The notes beneath the pieces were generated by a model, which was not told the origin of the DNA, searched no databases, and saw only the letters and a list, made by a program, of their open reading frames with translations. From the NCBI RefSeq assembly GCF_008000755.1, contig NZ_CP041690.1, positions 2,295,260-2,359,259 of the forward strand: a stretch of 64,000 nt of DNA, read 5' to 3'. Position 1 is the first letter of the stretch, and each line of letters starts with the position of its first letter. Origin of the DNA: Youhaiella tibetensis. Its GTDB lineage: Bacteria > Pseudomonadota > Alphaproteobacteria > Rhizobiales > Devosiaceae. This document shows positions 25,951-35,350 of this stretch, one piece after another. Made by a program: the position numbers and the translations under genes.

Positions 25951-27192
25951 ATGATTTCTTCAACCGACGCCATAGCCCCTGCCCGCCGCGCTTCCGCCAA
26001 TCCCCGCGATCCGGTCTTCTACCAGAACCCCTACGCCTTCTATGACGGCATTCACGCCACCTCGCCCACCTTCTTCTGGGACAATTATGGTCACTGGTGC
26101 TTCGCCGGCTTCAAGGAAGTGAACCAGCTCCTGCGCGACAAGCGTTTCGGCCGCGAAATCCTGCACGTGGCAACCCGCGAGGAACTGGGCTGGCCCGAAC
26201 GCAAACCGCACGTCGCCGATTTCGACCTGGCCGAGAAGTACTCGCTCCTCAACCTTGAGCCGCCAGCCCATACCCGCCTGCGGACGCTGGTCAATCGCGC
26301 CTTCGTCTCCCGGCAGGTGGAACAGCTGCGCCCCCGCATCGCCGCCCTCGCCAATGAACTGATCGATGGCTTCGAAAAGGACGGGCAGGTCGAGCTGATC
26401 CACGCCTATGCGGCACCGATCCCAGCCATCGTCATCTCCGAGATGATCGGCGTGCCGACCGAAATGGCCATGCAAGTCGTCGCCTGGTCCAATCGCATGG
26501 TGACCATGTACATGTTCGGCGTGACCGAGGACACCGAGCGGGATGCAAACCAGGCCTCTGCCGATTTCATCGCCTATATCCGCACGCTGATCGCCGAACG
26601 TCGCGTACGGCCGACCGAAGACCTTCTCACCCACATGATCACGGCCGAGCAGGATGGCCAGAAGCTGACCGATGACGAGATCGTCTCGACGGCGATCCTG
26701 CTGCTCAATGCCGGCCACGAGGCCACGGTTCACACGACTGGCAACAGCGTCAAGACGATCATCGAGAGCGGGATCGACCGCAAGGCGATCTTCGCCAGCG
26801 ACGAGCAGACCGCCGCCACGGTCGAGGAATGCCTGCGCTTCGACGCCCCGCTCCACATGTTCACGCGCTTCGCGCTCTCGGACATCGAGCTCGACAACGG
26901 TGTCTCCCTCAGGAAGGGCGACCAGATCGGCCTCATGCTCGGCGCCGCCAACCGCGACCCTGTGCGCTTCGCCAACGCCAACACCTTCGACCCCTTCCGC
27001 ACCGACGGCCAGAACGTCAGCTTCGGGGCCGGAATCCACTTCTGCATCGGCGCGCCCCTGGCCCGCATCGAGTTGCAGATCTCCCTCAAAACCCTCTTCG
27101 ATCGCCTTCCCGGCCTGCGCCTCACCAAGGAGCCGAGCTACAACAACGTCTACCACTTCCACGGCCTGGAGGAATTGCAGGTCGCCTGGTAG
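25951..27192 (+). CDS. Cytochrome P450
   Basis: 413 residues, soluble bacterial class. I-helix LLLNAGHEATVHT (oxygen activation), ExxR as EECLR, and heme loop FGAGIHFCIG with axial Cys365. Starts at ATG 25951. No ferredoxin or reductase gene is adjacent, so electrons must come from elsewhere. Substrate unknown; fatty acid, terpenoid and xenobiotic are all open. It is a plus-strand insertion in an otherwise minus-strand housekeeping region and its stop is 3 bases from that of the convergent NTPase. Confidence 0.95.
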   Translation: MISSTDAIAPARRASANPRDPVFYQNPYAFYDGIHATSPTFFWDNYGHWCFAGFKEVNQLLRDKRFGREILHVATREELGWPERKPHVADFDLAEKYSLLNLEPPAHTRLRTLVNRAFVSRQVEQLRPRIAALANELIDGFEKDGQVELIHAYAAPIPAIVISEMIGVPTEMAMQVVAWSNRMVTMYMFGVTEDTERDANQASADFIAYIRTLIAERRVRPTEDLLTHMITAEQDGQKLTDDEIVSTAILLLNAGHEATVHTTGNSVKTIIESGIDRKAIFASDEQTAATVEECLRFDAPLHMFTRFALSDIELDNGVSLRKGDQIGLMLGAANRDPVRFANANTFDPFRTDGQNVSFGAGIHFCIGAPLARIELQISLKTLFDRLPGLRLTKEPSYNNVYHFHGLEELQVAW

Positions 27193-27195
27193 GTC

Positions 27196-27690
27196 CTACG
27201 AGAAATCTGCGACGAAGGCCGCCATCTCGCCCCGGCTCCCAAGCATCGCTTTGGAGCCGGGAAAGTCCTCAAACAGCTGCAGGTGCGCGGCATGGCAACT
27301 AGAGTTGCGGCGTAGACGATACTCCGAGATCCACACGAGCAGTTCGGCGAACCCCTCATCGCTTCCTCCGCCCTGAACACCCCTCTCCCTCACGTTTGCG
27401 AGACATTCTTCCTCCGGCAGGTCGAGCCAGATCAGTTGCGTCGCCCGTGGCATGGCAACGCCCGCCAGCCAGCCGTAAACCCCCTCCATGATCCAGTTCT
27501 CGTCCCGAAGGCTCGCCTCGCGCACTTCATTTGCGACAACCTGATTGTCCCGGGCCACGCCGTACTGGCCCGGCTCCCAGCGCAGGTCATCGAGATGGAT
27601 GATCGGCAAGCCCAGCTTCTGACCCAGCGCCCGTGCGAGCGAGGTCTTGCCGCTGCCGCCATTGCCAAAAATCAGTATCCTCTGGCCCAC
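27196..27690 (-). CDS. P-loop NTPase, adenylate-kinase-like
   Basis: 164 residues. N-terminal Walker A FGNGGSGKTS, then LPIIHLDDLRWEPG and NWIMEGVYG, the arrangement of the AAA_17/AAA_18 small-molecule kinases often annotated as adenylate kinase or topology-modulation (FlaR-like) proteins. LIWLDLPEEECLANV is a Walker-B-like strand. The start is a GTG at 27690 with GGAG upstream. Substrate unknown. Confidence 0.75.
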   Translation of the reverse strand: MGQRILIFGNGGSGKTSLARALGQKLGLPIIHLDDLRWEPGQYGVARDNQVVANEVREASLRDENWIMEGVYGWLAGVAMPRATQLIWLDLPEEECLANVRERGVQGGGSDEGFAELLVWISEYRLRRNSSCHAAHLQLFEDFPGSKAMLGSRGEMAAFVADFS

Positions 27691-27777
27691 CGCCTGCTCC
27701 TCGCCCGATCACGCCGAAGTGAGCGTGACGAGTTCCCAACTCTCAAATATCGATCGCCTCCCTCGGGAGACCACATC

Positions 27778-28110
27778 ATGCAGAGCTACCTGTTCCTCGC
27801 CATCGCCATCGTCGCTGAAGTCACCGCTACGAGCGCCCTGCGCGCCTCGGAGAGCTTCACCAGGCTCGGGCCGTCGCTCATTACCGTCGTCGGCTACGCA
27901 GTCGCCTTCTACTGTCTCTCGGTGACCCTCAAGACCATGCCCGTCGGCATCGCCTACGCCATCTGGTCGGGCGTCGGGATCGTGCTGATTTCCGCCATCG
28001 GCTGGTTCATCTTCGGCCAGAAGCTCGACCTGCCCGCCGTCCTGGGCCTCGCTCTCATCGTGGCGGGCGTATTGGTCGTGAACCTCTACTCCAAGTCCGT
28101 CGGCCACTAG
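27778..28110 (+). CDS. Small multidrug resistance (SMR) family transporter
   Basis: 110 residues, four TM helices. The essential proton/drug-binding Glu is Glu14 (IVAEVTATSALR). The family block MPVGIAYAIWSGVGIV is complete. Works as a dual-topology dimer at the inner membrane. Members export quaternary ammonium compounds or guanidinium; the single-gene format and sequence resemble EmrE/QacE. No guanidine riboswitch is visible upstream. ATG 27778 follows GGGAG. Its stop shares CTAG with the convergent nnr gene. Confidence 0.93.
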   Translation: MQSYLFLAIAIVAEVTATSALRASESFTRLGPSLITVVGYAVAFYCLSVTLKTMPVGIAYAIWSGVGIVLISAIGWFIFGQKLDLPAVLGLALIVAGVLVVNLYSKSVGH

Positions 28111-29591
28111 CCCCGGAGCAATCCATTCAGCACTGCCGGGATCAGTCCCGGCAGGTCCTCGCTGATCAGACCCGGCCCATCGAACCGCGCGGCCGCGTCT
28201 CCGTGCATCCACACGGCGGCGGCCGCCGCCTCCAGCCCGGGCATGCCCTGCGCCAGCAGGCCCGCCACGATACCCGCCAAGACGTCGCCTGATCCTGCCG
28301 TCCCCAGCGTCGCTGGCGCGTTGGCGTTGATGAAGGCTCGCCCGTCAGGCGCCGCTATGACGGTATCTGCGCCCTTGAGGATCACGACAGCCCCCGAACG
28401 GGCCGCGGCTGCGCGCGCCATCTCGACCTTCGATCCGGTCATCTGACCGAACACCCTGGCGAATTCGCCTGTATGCGGGGTCATGACCACAGGCCGAGCC
28501 GGATCGGTCGCGATCAGGCGGAACAACTGCTCGGGATTTTCAGCGAAGCTGGTAAGCGCATCGGCATCGAGAACCGCCGCTGCGCCGCTCTGGAGGATCG
28601 TGGCCACGTTCTCGAGCGTAACCTGCCCGACCCCGGCGGCCGGACCGATCACCACCGACCTGGCCTTCGTCTGGCCCAGCACCTGCTCGAGCGCGGCCCA
28701 TTGTGGTGCTTCCTTGAGCATGATGGAGGTGACGTGGTTTGCGTGGACCAGAAGCGCGTCGCGCGCTCCGGCCAGGCTCACCAGCCCTGCCCCGGCCCGC
28801 AGCGCCGCTTCGGCGGCAAGCCGCGACGCTCCGGTCTGCAACGGCCCGCCTGAGATCACCACGCAATGGCCACGCGTATATTTGTGCCCGCCGGGCGCCA
28901 GGTGCGGCAACTGCCAGTGCTCGGGCCCGTTCTCCCAGGCCTGTGCCCCAATCGGCGCCAGCACGCTATCGTCGATCCCGATGTCGGCGACGACAATCTC
29001 GCCGGCATTTTCCCGACCGGGCAGGAGCAGATGCCCGGGCTTCTTGCGGAAGAACGTAACGGTGAGCGTCGCATTGATCGCCGCGCCACGCACGGCGCCG
29101 CTCTCGCCATCGACGCCGCTCGGCACATCGACGCTGATTACCGTCTTGCCGGCGCCATTGACCGCCTCGATGATGGCCTTGAGCTCGCCCTCGACGTCCC
29201 TGTCGAGTCCCGCTCCCAGCAGCGCGTCGATCACCATGTCGGCGTCGCGCACCAGTTCAGGGCGAAAACTCTCGATACGGCCGGTCCAGGCGTCGGCATT
29301 GGCAGCGGCCTCACTCCGCAGCCGCGAACGGTCGCCATGCATCACCAGGTGCACCGGCCAGCCTTTCTCCTTGAGCTGCCGCGCCACGACGAACCCGTCG
29401 CCGCCATTGTTCCCCGGCCCGCACAGAACCAGCACGGGCATCTGGTAGTAGCGTTCGAGAATGGTGCGCGTCACCGCCGAGCCCGCGTTTTCCATCAGGC
29501 GCGCATAGCTCAGCCCCGATTCTGCCGTCAGTCGGTCGGCCTGGGACATCTCCGATGGAGTCAAAAGCACTGAATCGCTGGTGTTGCCCAT
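28107..29591 (-). CDS. nnr: Bifunctional NAD(P)H-hydrate repair enzyme Nnr
   Basis: About 494 residues. The N-terminal YjeF_N epimerase domain (LLTPSEMSQADRLTAESG, CGPGNNGGDGFVVAR) is fused to a C-terminal ADP-dependent dehydratase domain of the ribokinase fold (NANAPATLGTAGSGDVLAGI). It repairs hydrated NADH and NADPH. ATG 29591 has GGAG 7 bases upstream. The frame is open to 29687 but that would read through the tig terminator. In Hyphomicrobiales nnr is often next to glnB; here tig and tRNA-Leu lie between. Confidence 0.95.
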   Translation of the reverse strand: MGNTSDSVLLTPSEMSQADRLTAESGLSYARLMENAGSAVTRTILERYYQMPVLVLCGPGNNGGDGFVVARQLKEKGWPVHLVMHGDRSRLRSEAAANADAWTGRIESFRPELVRDADMVIDALLGAGLDRDVEGELKAIIEAVNGAGKTVISVDVPSGVDGESGAVRGAAINATLTVTFFRKKPGHLLLPGRENAGEIVVADIGIDDSVLAPIGAQAWENGPEHWQLPHLAPGGHKYTRGHCVVISGGPLQTGASRLAAEAALRAGAGLVSLAGARDALLVHANHVTSIMLKEAPQWAALEQVLGQTKARSVVIGPAAGVGQVTLENVATILQSGAAAVLDADALTSFAENPEQLFRLIATDPARPVVMTPHTGEFARVFGQMTGSKVEMARAAAARSGAVVILKGADTVIAAPDGRAFINANAPATLGTAGSGDVLAGIVAGLLAQGMPGLEAAAAAVWMHGDAAARFDGPGLISEDLPGLIPAVLNGLLRG

Positions 29592-29650
29592 CGCACGCTC
29601 CGCCACTCGCATTGCCCCCCACACCTTGTCCCACAAGGCCGGGAGCTTGA

Positions 29651-29683
29651 AAAGCAAAAGGGCCGCCCCGAAGGACGGCCCTT
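29651..29683 (-). terminator. Rho-independent terminator of tig
   Basis: AAGGGCCG / CGGCCCTT stem, followed on the minus strand by TTGCTTTT. It lies 21 bases after the tig stop and ahead of the nnr start. Confidence 0.9.
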
Positions 29684-29704
29684 GCAAGTCAAACCACTGA
29701 AATC

Positions 29705-31087
29705 TTAGTGGTGATGCTCTTCCGGCACGTCGTACTCGTCGTCTGCCTGGATCAGCTTGCCGAGCTCTTCGCCCGACATCTTCTTCTCGGTCTGCTCGGC
29801 GAGATCGGCGACGAAATCGACGACCTTGTTCTCGAAGATCGGAGCGCGCAGCGAAGCCAGCGCGGTCGGGTTCTTGCGATAGTAGTCGTAAACCTGCTGT
29901 TCCTGGCCGGGGAAGCGACGAACTTCGGCGATCAGGGCCTGCTGGTGCTCGTCATCGGTGACCTCGACCTTGTTCTCGTTGCCGATCTCGGCAACGACCA
30001 GGCCCAGGCGCACGCGGCGCTCGGCGATCTTGCGGTACTGTTCCTTGGCGGCTTCCTCGGTCGTGCCCTCGTCTTCGAAGGAACGGCCGTGGTGTTCGAC
30101 CTCATGGACGACACGCTGCCAGATGGTGTTGAACTCGGCGTCCACGAGCTGCTCGGGAACGTCGAACTTGTGGCCCTCATCGAGCGCGTCCAGGATCTGG
30201 CGCTTGACGTGCTGGCGAGCCATGGAGGCGTTGGCCGCATCCATCTGCGACTTGATCGCTTCGCGCAGGGCCGCAACGTTCTCGAGGCCGAGCTTCTTGG
30301 CGAACTCGTCGTCCAGCTCACCCTCGCGCGGACCATCCACGTGCAGGATCGTAGTGGCGAACACGGCATCCTTGCCGGCAAGCGACTTCTGGCCGTAGTC
30401 GGCCGGGAAAGTCACCTTCACGTCCTTGGTTTCGCCCTTCTTCATGCCGATCAGCTGATCTTCGAAGCCGGGGATGAACTCGCCCGAACCGACGGTCAGG
30501 TGAGCATGGTCGGAGGTGCCGCCGTCAAACGGCGTACCGTCGATGGTGCCCACGAACGAGAGACCGAGGTGGTCGCCCGTCTCGACGACGCCGTTCTCGC
30601 CCTTGTCCTCAAAGCCCTTGTTCTGGGCGAAGAAGCGATTGAGTTCCTTGTCGACCTCGGCATCGCTGACTTCGACAACCGGCTTTTCGACCTTGATGCC
30701 CTTGAAGTCCATCAGCTTGACCGGGGGCAGCACTTCGTAGCTGACGTCGAACGCCAGGTCGGCGCCGCCGTCCAGGATGCGGTTCAGCTCGGCCTGGTCT
30801 TCCGGAAGGTCGACCTTGGGCTGGGTGGCGGCGCGCTCGGAGCGCTGATCGAGCGTCTCGGAGACGCCGGCGTTGATGGCCTCTTCGAGCACTTCGGACA
30901 TGGCGGAACGGCCATAGACCTTCTTGATGTGCGAAACCGGCACCTTGCCCGGGCGGAAGCCCTTGATCACTGCCTTGCCCTTGAGGTCCTCGAGCTTTGC
31001 GTCGAGCCGGGACGCCAGGTCCTTGGCCGGAATCACAACGGCCAGCTTGCGCTTGAGGCCTTCGTTGAGGGTTTCTGTGACCTGCAT
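29705..31087 (-). CDS. tig: Trigger factor
   Basis: 460 residues. The N-terminal ribosome-docking domain has the signature loop GFRPGKVP (about residues 44-51) that binds L23. A FKBP-type PPIase domain follows (about 160-240, GDHLGLSFVGTIDGTPF), then the helical C-terminal chaperone domain with an acidic and His-ended tail (EEHHH). Binds nascent chains at the exit tunnel. M at 31087 is preferred over 31108 because it starts the conserved MQVTETLNEG and GGGA lies 8 bases upstream. Confidence 0.97.
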   Translation of the reverse strand: MQVTETLNEGLKRKLAVVIPAKDLASRLDAKLEDLKGKAVIKGFRPGKVPVSHIKKVYGRSAMSEVLEEAINAGVSETLDQRSERAATQPKVDLPEDQAELNRILDGGADLAFDVSYEVLPPVKLMDFKGIKVEKPVVEVSDAEVDKELNRFFAQNKGFEDKGENGVVETGDHLGLSFVGTIDGTPFDGGTSDHAHLTVGSGEFIPGFEDQLIGMKKGETKDVKVTFPADYGQKSLAGKDAVFATTILHVDGPREGELDDEFAKKLGLENVAALREAIKSQMDAANASMARQHVKRQILDALDEGHKFDVPEQLVDAEFNTIWQRVVHEVEHHGRSFEDEGTTEEAAKEQYRKIAERRVRLGLVVAEIGNENKVEVTDDEHQQALIAEVRRFPGQEQQVYDYYRKNPTALASLRAPIFENKVVDFVADLAEQTEKKMSGEELGKLIQADDEYDVPEEHHH

Positions 31088-31145
31088 TCGGTTCAATCCC
31101 GTATTCATTGATCTCTAGCGGCCGAGGGGGTTCTCGGAGTGTGAG

Positions 31146-31230
31146 TGGTGCGGGTGAGAGGACTCGAACCTCCACGCCTCGCGGCGCTGGAACCTAAATC
31201 CAGTGCGTCTACCAATTCCGCCACACCCGC
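31146..31230 (-). tRNA. tRNA-Leu (TAG)
   Basis: 85-base class II tRNA with encoded CCA. Acceptor GCGGGTG/CACCCGC, anticodon stem CTGGA/TCCAG, loop TTTAGGT giving anticodon TAG, a long variable arm (CGCCGCGAGGCG) as expected for Leu, discriminator A. It lies upstream of tig on the same strand. Confidence 0.97.
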
Positions 31231-31981
<751 letters not shown>

Positions 31982-32043
31982 TCCCTCCCGGATAGAGCGA
32001 GCCGCCTACCCCACAAACCACTGGTTCAGACTGAGGAAGAACA

Positions 32044-33453
32044 ATGACCACTGGAAGCGACATCCTTAAGCGCATCAAGGAAGAGAACATCAAATACGTC
32101 GACCTGCGCTTCACCGACCTGCGCGGCAAGCTGCAGCACGTCACCATGGACCAGTCGGTCGTGGACGAGGACATGTTCGAGGAAGGCGTCATGTTCGACG
32201 GTTCCTCCATCGCCGGCTGGAAGGCCATCAACGAGTCCGACATGGTGCTGATGCCCGATCCGGCCTCGGCTTACCTGGACCCCTTCTTCGGCGCCTCCAC
32301 CCTCGCTATCAACTGCGACATTCTCGAGCCCAACACCTACCAGCCCTACAACCGCGATCCGCGCTCGATCGCTAAGAAGGCTGAAGCCTACGTCAAGTCG
32401 TCGGGCATCGGTGACTCGGTCGTGTTCGGCCCGGAACCCGAGTTCTTCATCTTCGATGACGTCCGTTACTCGAACACCACCTACAAGGTTGGCTTCGAAG
32501 TCGATTCCTCGGAACTGCCGACCAACAACGACGCAGTCTACGAGAACGGCAACAACGGCTACCACATCGGCCTCAAGAAGGGCTATTTCCCGGTCCCGCC
32601 GCTGGACTCCGCCCAGGACATGCGCGGTGAAATGCTCGAAGCCATGGGCGCCATGGGCGTCGTGATCGAGAAGCACCACCACGAAGTGGCCTCGGCCCAG
32701 CACGAACTCGGCATCCGCTTCCAGCCGATGATCAAGTCGGCCGATGACGTGCTCATCTACAAGTACGTCATCCAGCAGGTCGCCAATGCCTATGGCAAGA
32801 CCGCGACCTTCATGCCGAAGCCGGTTTACGGCGACAACGGTTCGGGCATGCACTGCCACCAGTCGATCTGGAAGGACGGCAAGCCGCTCTTCGCCGGTGA
32901 CCAGTATGCGGGCCTGTCGCTGGACGCCCTCTACTACATCGGCGGCGTCATCAAGCACGCCAAGGCCATCAACGCCTTCACCAACCCGACCACCAACAGC
33001 TACAAGCGCCTGGTCCCGGGCTTCGAGGCTCCGGTTCTGCTGGCCTACTCGGCACGTAACCGTTCGGCCTCCTGCCGTATTCCGTTCGGCCAGTCGCCGA
33101 AGGCAAAGCGCGTGGAAGTCCGCTTCCCCGATCCGCTGGCGAACCCCTACCTGGCGTTCACTGCCCTGCTGATGGCCGGCCTCGACGGCATCAAGAACAA
33201 GATCCACCCGGGCGACGCCATGGACAAGGATCTCTACGAGCTGCCCAAGGAAGAACTCAAGGAGATCCCGACCGTTTCCGGTTCGCTCCGCGAAGCTCTC
33301 GAGAACCTCGACAAGAACCGCGACTTCCTCAAGGTCGGCGGCGTGATGGACGACGACTTCATCGACAGCTACATCGAGCTCAAGATGCAGGAAGTGGTCA
33401 AGTTCGAGCACACCCCGCACCCGGTCGAGTACGAGATGTACTACTCCGCCTAA
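32044..33453 (+). CDS. glnA: Glutamine synthetase type I
   Basis: 469 residues, GSI-beta type. [10 protein letters not shown] near the N-terminus, the ATP-binding [20 protein letters not shown]-like and NRSASCRIP blocks, and the adenylylation Tyr in [11 protein letters not shown] (about residue 398). Makes glutamine from glutamate, ammonia and ATP as a dodecamer. GAGGAAGAAC precedes the ATG. Adenylylation plus P-II next door indicate the full enteric-type regulatory cascade. Confidence 0.98.
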   Translation: MTTGSDILKRIKEENIKYVDLRFTDLRGKLQHVTMDQSVVDEDMFEEGVMFDGSSIAGWKAINESDMVLMPDPASAYLDPFFGASTLAINCDILEPNTYQPYNRDPRSIAKKAEAYVKSSGIGDSVVFGPEPEFFIFDDVRYSNTTYKVGFEVDSSELPTNNDAVYENGNNGYHIGLKKGYFPVPPLDSAQDMRGEMLEAMGAMGVVIEKHHHEVASAQHELGIRFQPMIKSADDVLIYKYVIQQVANAYGKTATFMPKPVYGDNGSGMHCHQSIWKDGKPLFAGDQYAGLSLDALYYIGGVIKHAKAINAFTNPTTNSYKRLVPGFEAPVLLAYSARNRSASCRIPFGQSPKAKRVEVRFPDPLANPYLAFTALLMAGLDGIKNKIHPGDAMDKDLYELPKEELKEIPTVSGSLREALENLDKNRDFLKVGGVMDDDFIDSYIELKMQEVVKFEHTPHPVEYEMYYSA

Positions 33454-33472
33454 GCGGTTGCGCCAGAATACG

Positions 33473-33498
33473 AAAAGGGCCCTTCTGGGCCCTTTTTG
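33473..33498 (+). terminator. Rho-independent terminator of glnBA
   Basis: AAAAGGGCCC-TTCT-GGGCCCTTTTTG: 10-bp stem, tetraloop and T-run, 20 bases after the glnA stop. The A-run on the other side may also end transcripts of the convergent ABC-F gene. Confidence 0.95.
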
Positions 33499-33505
33499 TT
33501 TGCAC

Positions 33506-35023
33506 TTATCTTTCGATCGCGACGGTTTCGAAAAAGGCATCGGGTGTTTCCACCTCCACCAGCCTTTTCCCCTCGATCAGGAGGAACCGCGTGCCGATGT
33601 TCCGGACGAAGCTGCGATCGTGCGAAACCAGGACGCACGTCGCCTCGTGCTCAAGGATTTCGGCCTCGAGCCTCTCCTGCCCGACGATGTCGACATGGTT
33701 GGTCGGCTCGTCCATCAGGTAGAAGTTTGGCTCCCTGAGGCGAAGCGCCAGCAGACCCAGACGCGCACGCTGCCCGAACGAGAGCTCTGAAATCGGTCGA
33801 CTTTGCTTTTCGACCGCGAACCCTGCTCCCGCCAGCAATGAAATGGTTCGCTGGTCGCCCAGCCCAAAGCCACCGATATAGTCGGAGGGCGAGCTGCGCA
33901 CCGGGAGCTGGGAGAGGGCCTGATCCGTATAGCCGAGCCTGACCGATGGGCTCACGCGGATTCCTTCGACACTTCCTGATGTTTCGATTGCCTGGTGAAG
34001 CAGGCGTACCAACTGGGTCTTGCCTGTTCCGTTGCGTCCAAGCACCACAAGCCTGTCGCCCTGAAAGATGTGTAGCTTTGGTACCTTGAACAATGGCGCC
34101 CCGTCGGGGGGCGAGACGCTCAGGTCCTCTATCGCAATCAACACCTTGGCATGTGTGCCGCTGTTGGCGAGACGGATGTCGCCCGACCGTTCCTTGTGCA
34201 GCGAAGTCACTGCACTTTCGATCTTCTCGGCGCGCTCTCGCAATTGCTTGGACTTCTTGGTGAGCAGGTCGCTACCCGAATTGATGCCGATATTGGTGAG
34301 CTTTGCCGCCTGCTTGCGCAGCCGCGAGACTTCCTTGAGCTCCCGTTCCTGGCGTGCCTGCGCGGCCGCATCCACCTCCTCGAGCGCCTCGCGCGCCCGC
34401 CCATAAGGAAGCGGAAAATACTGCGAAGCCTCAGGACGCAGGAACAGCGTCCTGTTCGTCACGGCGTCGAGAAACGCGCGGTCGTGGCTGGCTATCACCA
34501 CCGGAATATTCCGCGCCGCCAGGTTGAGCCAGGTCTCAAGCTGGTAGATCTTGGCCAGGTCCAGATGGTTCGTCGGCTCGTCCAGCAGCAGCGCATCCGG
34601 CTCGGTCACCCAGACACGGGCGATCAGCATCAGTCGCTGCCAGCCGCCGCTCAAGGCCCGCACAGGTCGCTCGCGCATGTCCTGCGGCGTCTCGAACTCA
34701 TCGAGCACCACATCCACCCGCCAGGTCTCGTCTTCGCGCTGATGGGGCGGTAGCGCGCGTCGCACAGCCTCGTGGAGGGTGAGGTCGAGCAACGCTTCGG
34801 GCACGTCCTGCTCAACGAACCCGACGCGCATGCCGCGCGAACGCACGATTTCGCCCGAGGTTGGTTCGCCCTCGCCCGTCATGCATCTGAGAAGCGAGGT
34901 CTTGCCGCGACCGTTGCCGGCGACAAGGCCGACGCGATCGCCCTCGGCGATTACAAAATCAAGTCCGGCGAAAAGCGGATCGGTTGCGGTGATGCTGACA
35001 TTGCGGAGGCTGATGGAGCCCAT
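33506..35023 (-). CDS. ABC-F family ATPase (ribosome-associated, possible antibiotic resistance)
   Basis: 505 residues: two nucleotide-binding domains and no TM helices. Domain 1 has Walker A GNGRGKTSL, signature ALSGGWQRL and Walker B LLLDEPTNHLDL. Domain 2 has GRNGTGKTQL, ELSFGQRARL and YLMDEPTNHVDI. The inter-domain linker (about residues 215-290) is basic and helical; in ABC-F proteins it enters the ribosomal E/P site. The length is in the range of antibiotic-resistance ABC-Fs (Msr/Vga/Lsa class). GGGAAG lies about 8 bases before the ATG. The long leader with a candidate stalling peptide suggests drug induction. Confidence 0.92.
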   Translation of the reverse strand: MGSISLRNVSITATDPLFAGLDFVIAEGDRVGLVAGNGRGKTSLLRCMTGEGEPTSGEIVRSRGMRVGFVEQDVPEALLDLTLHEAVRRALPPHQREDETWRVDVVLDEFETPQDMRERPVRALSGGWQRLMLIARVWVTEPDALLLDEPTNHLDLAKIYQLETWLNLAARNIPVVIASHDRAFLDAVTNRTLFLRPEASQYFPLPYGRAREALEEVDAAAQARQERELKEVSRLRKQAAKLTNIGINSGSDLLTKKSKQLRERAEKIESAVTSLHKERSGDIRLANSGTHAKVLIAIEDLSVSPPDGAPLFKVPKLHIFQGDRLVVLGRNGTGKTQLVRLLHQAIETSGSVEGIRVSPSVRLGYTDQALSQLPVRSSPSDYIGGFGLGDQRTISLLAGAGFAVEKQSRPISELSFGQRARLGLLALRLREPNFYLMDEPTNHVDIVGQERLEAEILEHEATCVLVSHDRSFVRNIGTRFLLIEGKRLVEVETPDAFFETVAIER

Positions 35024-35180
35024 TTTTCGTCTTCCCGGTGTGGCGCAGCGCGCCAGAAAATCCCAAAGGCAATTCAGCCAGACAGCCGAACGCCACTAAG
35101 GGCAGACCAGGTCGATCACGACGGGAAATGGACGTCAGGAACCGCTTAGGTCAGCCCTGCAAGCAGATGTGCCGCAGGGC
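35021..35180 (-). promoter_or_regulatory. Candidate translational attenuator in the ABC-F leader
   Basis: Minus-strand RNA. Segment 1, GCCCTGC (35180-35174, leader codons 16-18), pairs perfectly with segment 2, GCAGGGC (35160-35154, end of the leader ORF). Segment 2 with the stop codon, AGGGCTGACC (35158-35149), can instead pair with segment 3, GGTCTGCCCT (35108-35099), with one mismatch. Next to segment 3, GTGGCG (35096-35091) can pair with CGCCAC (35045-35040) just before the Shine-Dalgarno sequence, which competes with a local TGGCGC/GCGCCA hairpin (35055-35041). These alternatives resemble erm/msr-type attenuators; folding energies are not computed. Confidence 0.6.
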
Positions 35181-35225
35181 GAAGACGGGGCCACGCTGAC
35201 GGTGGTGCCAAAAAAATAGCTGCAC
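35151..35225 (-). CDS. Leader peptide of the ABC-F gene, 24 residues
   Basis: GTG 35225 to TGA 35151, behind a near-perfect Shine-Dalgarno AAGGAGGG (35237-35230). The peptide reads MQLFFWHHRQRGPVFA, then LRHICLQG. Residues 9-11 are Arg-Gln-Arg, the +X+ pattern at which macrolide-bound ribosomes are known to stall in Erm leaders such as ErmDL; a Gly-Pro follows. The ORF is too short for standard gene finders. With its strong ribosome site, its place 127 bases before an ABC-F gene and the alternative RNA pairings, a regulatory role is much more likely than a functional protein. Confidence 0.7.
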   Translation of the reverse strand: MQLFFWHHRQRGPVFALRHICLQG

Positions 35226-35237
35226 GTAGCCCTCCTT

Positions 35238-35299
35238 GGGTTCGCGGTTTCGATTGGGGAAAGCTAGCAGAGGATTCGCAGGCTTAGCAAGCCTGGCAC
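35238..35299 (-). other. Probable promoter region of the ABC-F leader transcript
   Basis: The stretch between the gyrA terminator and the leader ribosome site must hold the ABC-F promoter unless it is read from gyrA. No strong -35/-10 pair stands out to me. Confidence 0.3.
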
Positions 35300-35334
35300 A
35301 AAACGAAAGGGCCGGCGATCGGATCGCCGGCCCT
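35300..35334 (-). terminator. Rho-independent terminator of gyrA
   Basis: AGGGCCGGCGAT-CGG-ATCGCCGGCCCT: 12-bp stem with a triloop, followed on the minus strand by TTTCGTTTTG. It is 17 bases after the gyrA stop and separates gyrA from the ABC-F leader. Confidence 0.92.
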
Positions 35335-35350
35335 ATAACTCGAGAGGAAC

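Noticed and set aside
29708-31111. 467-codon frame antisense to tig
   Set aside because: Mirror of trigger factor with no motif or ribosome site.
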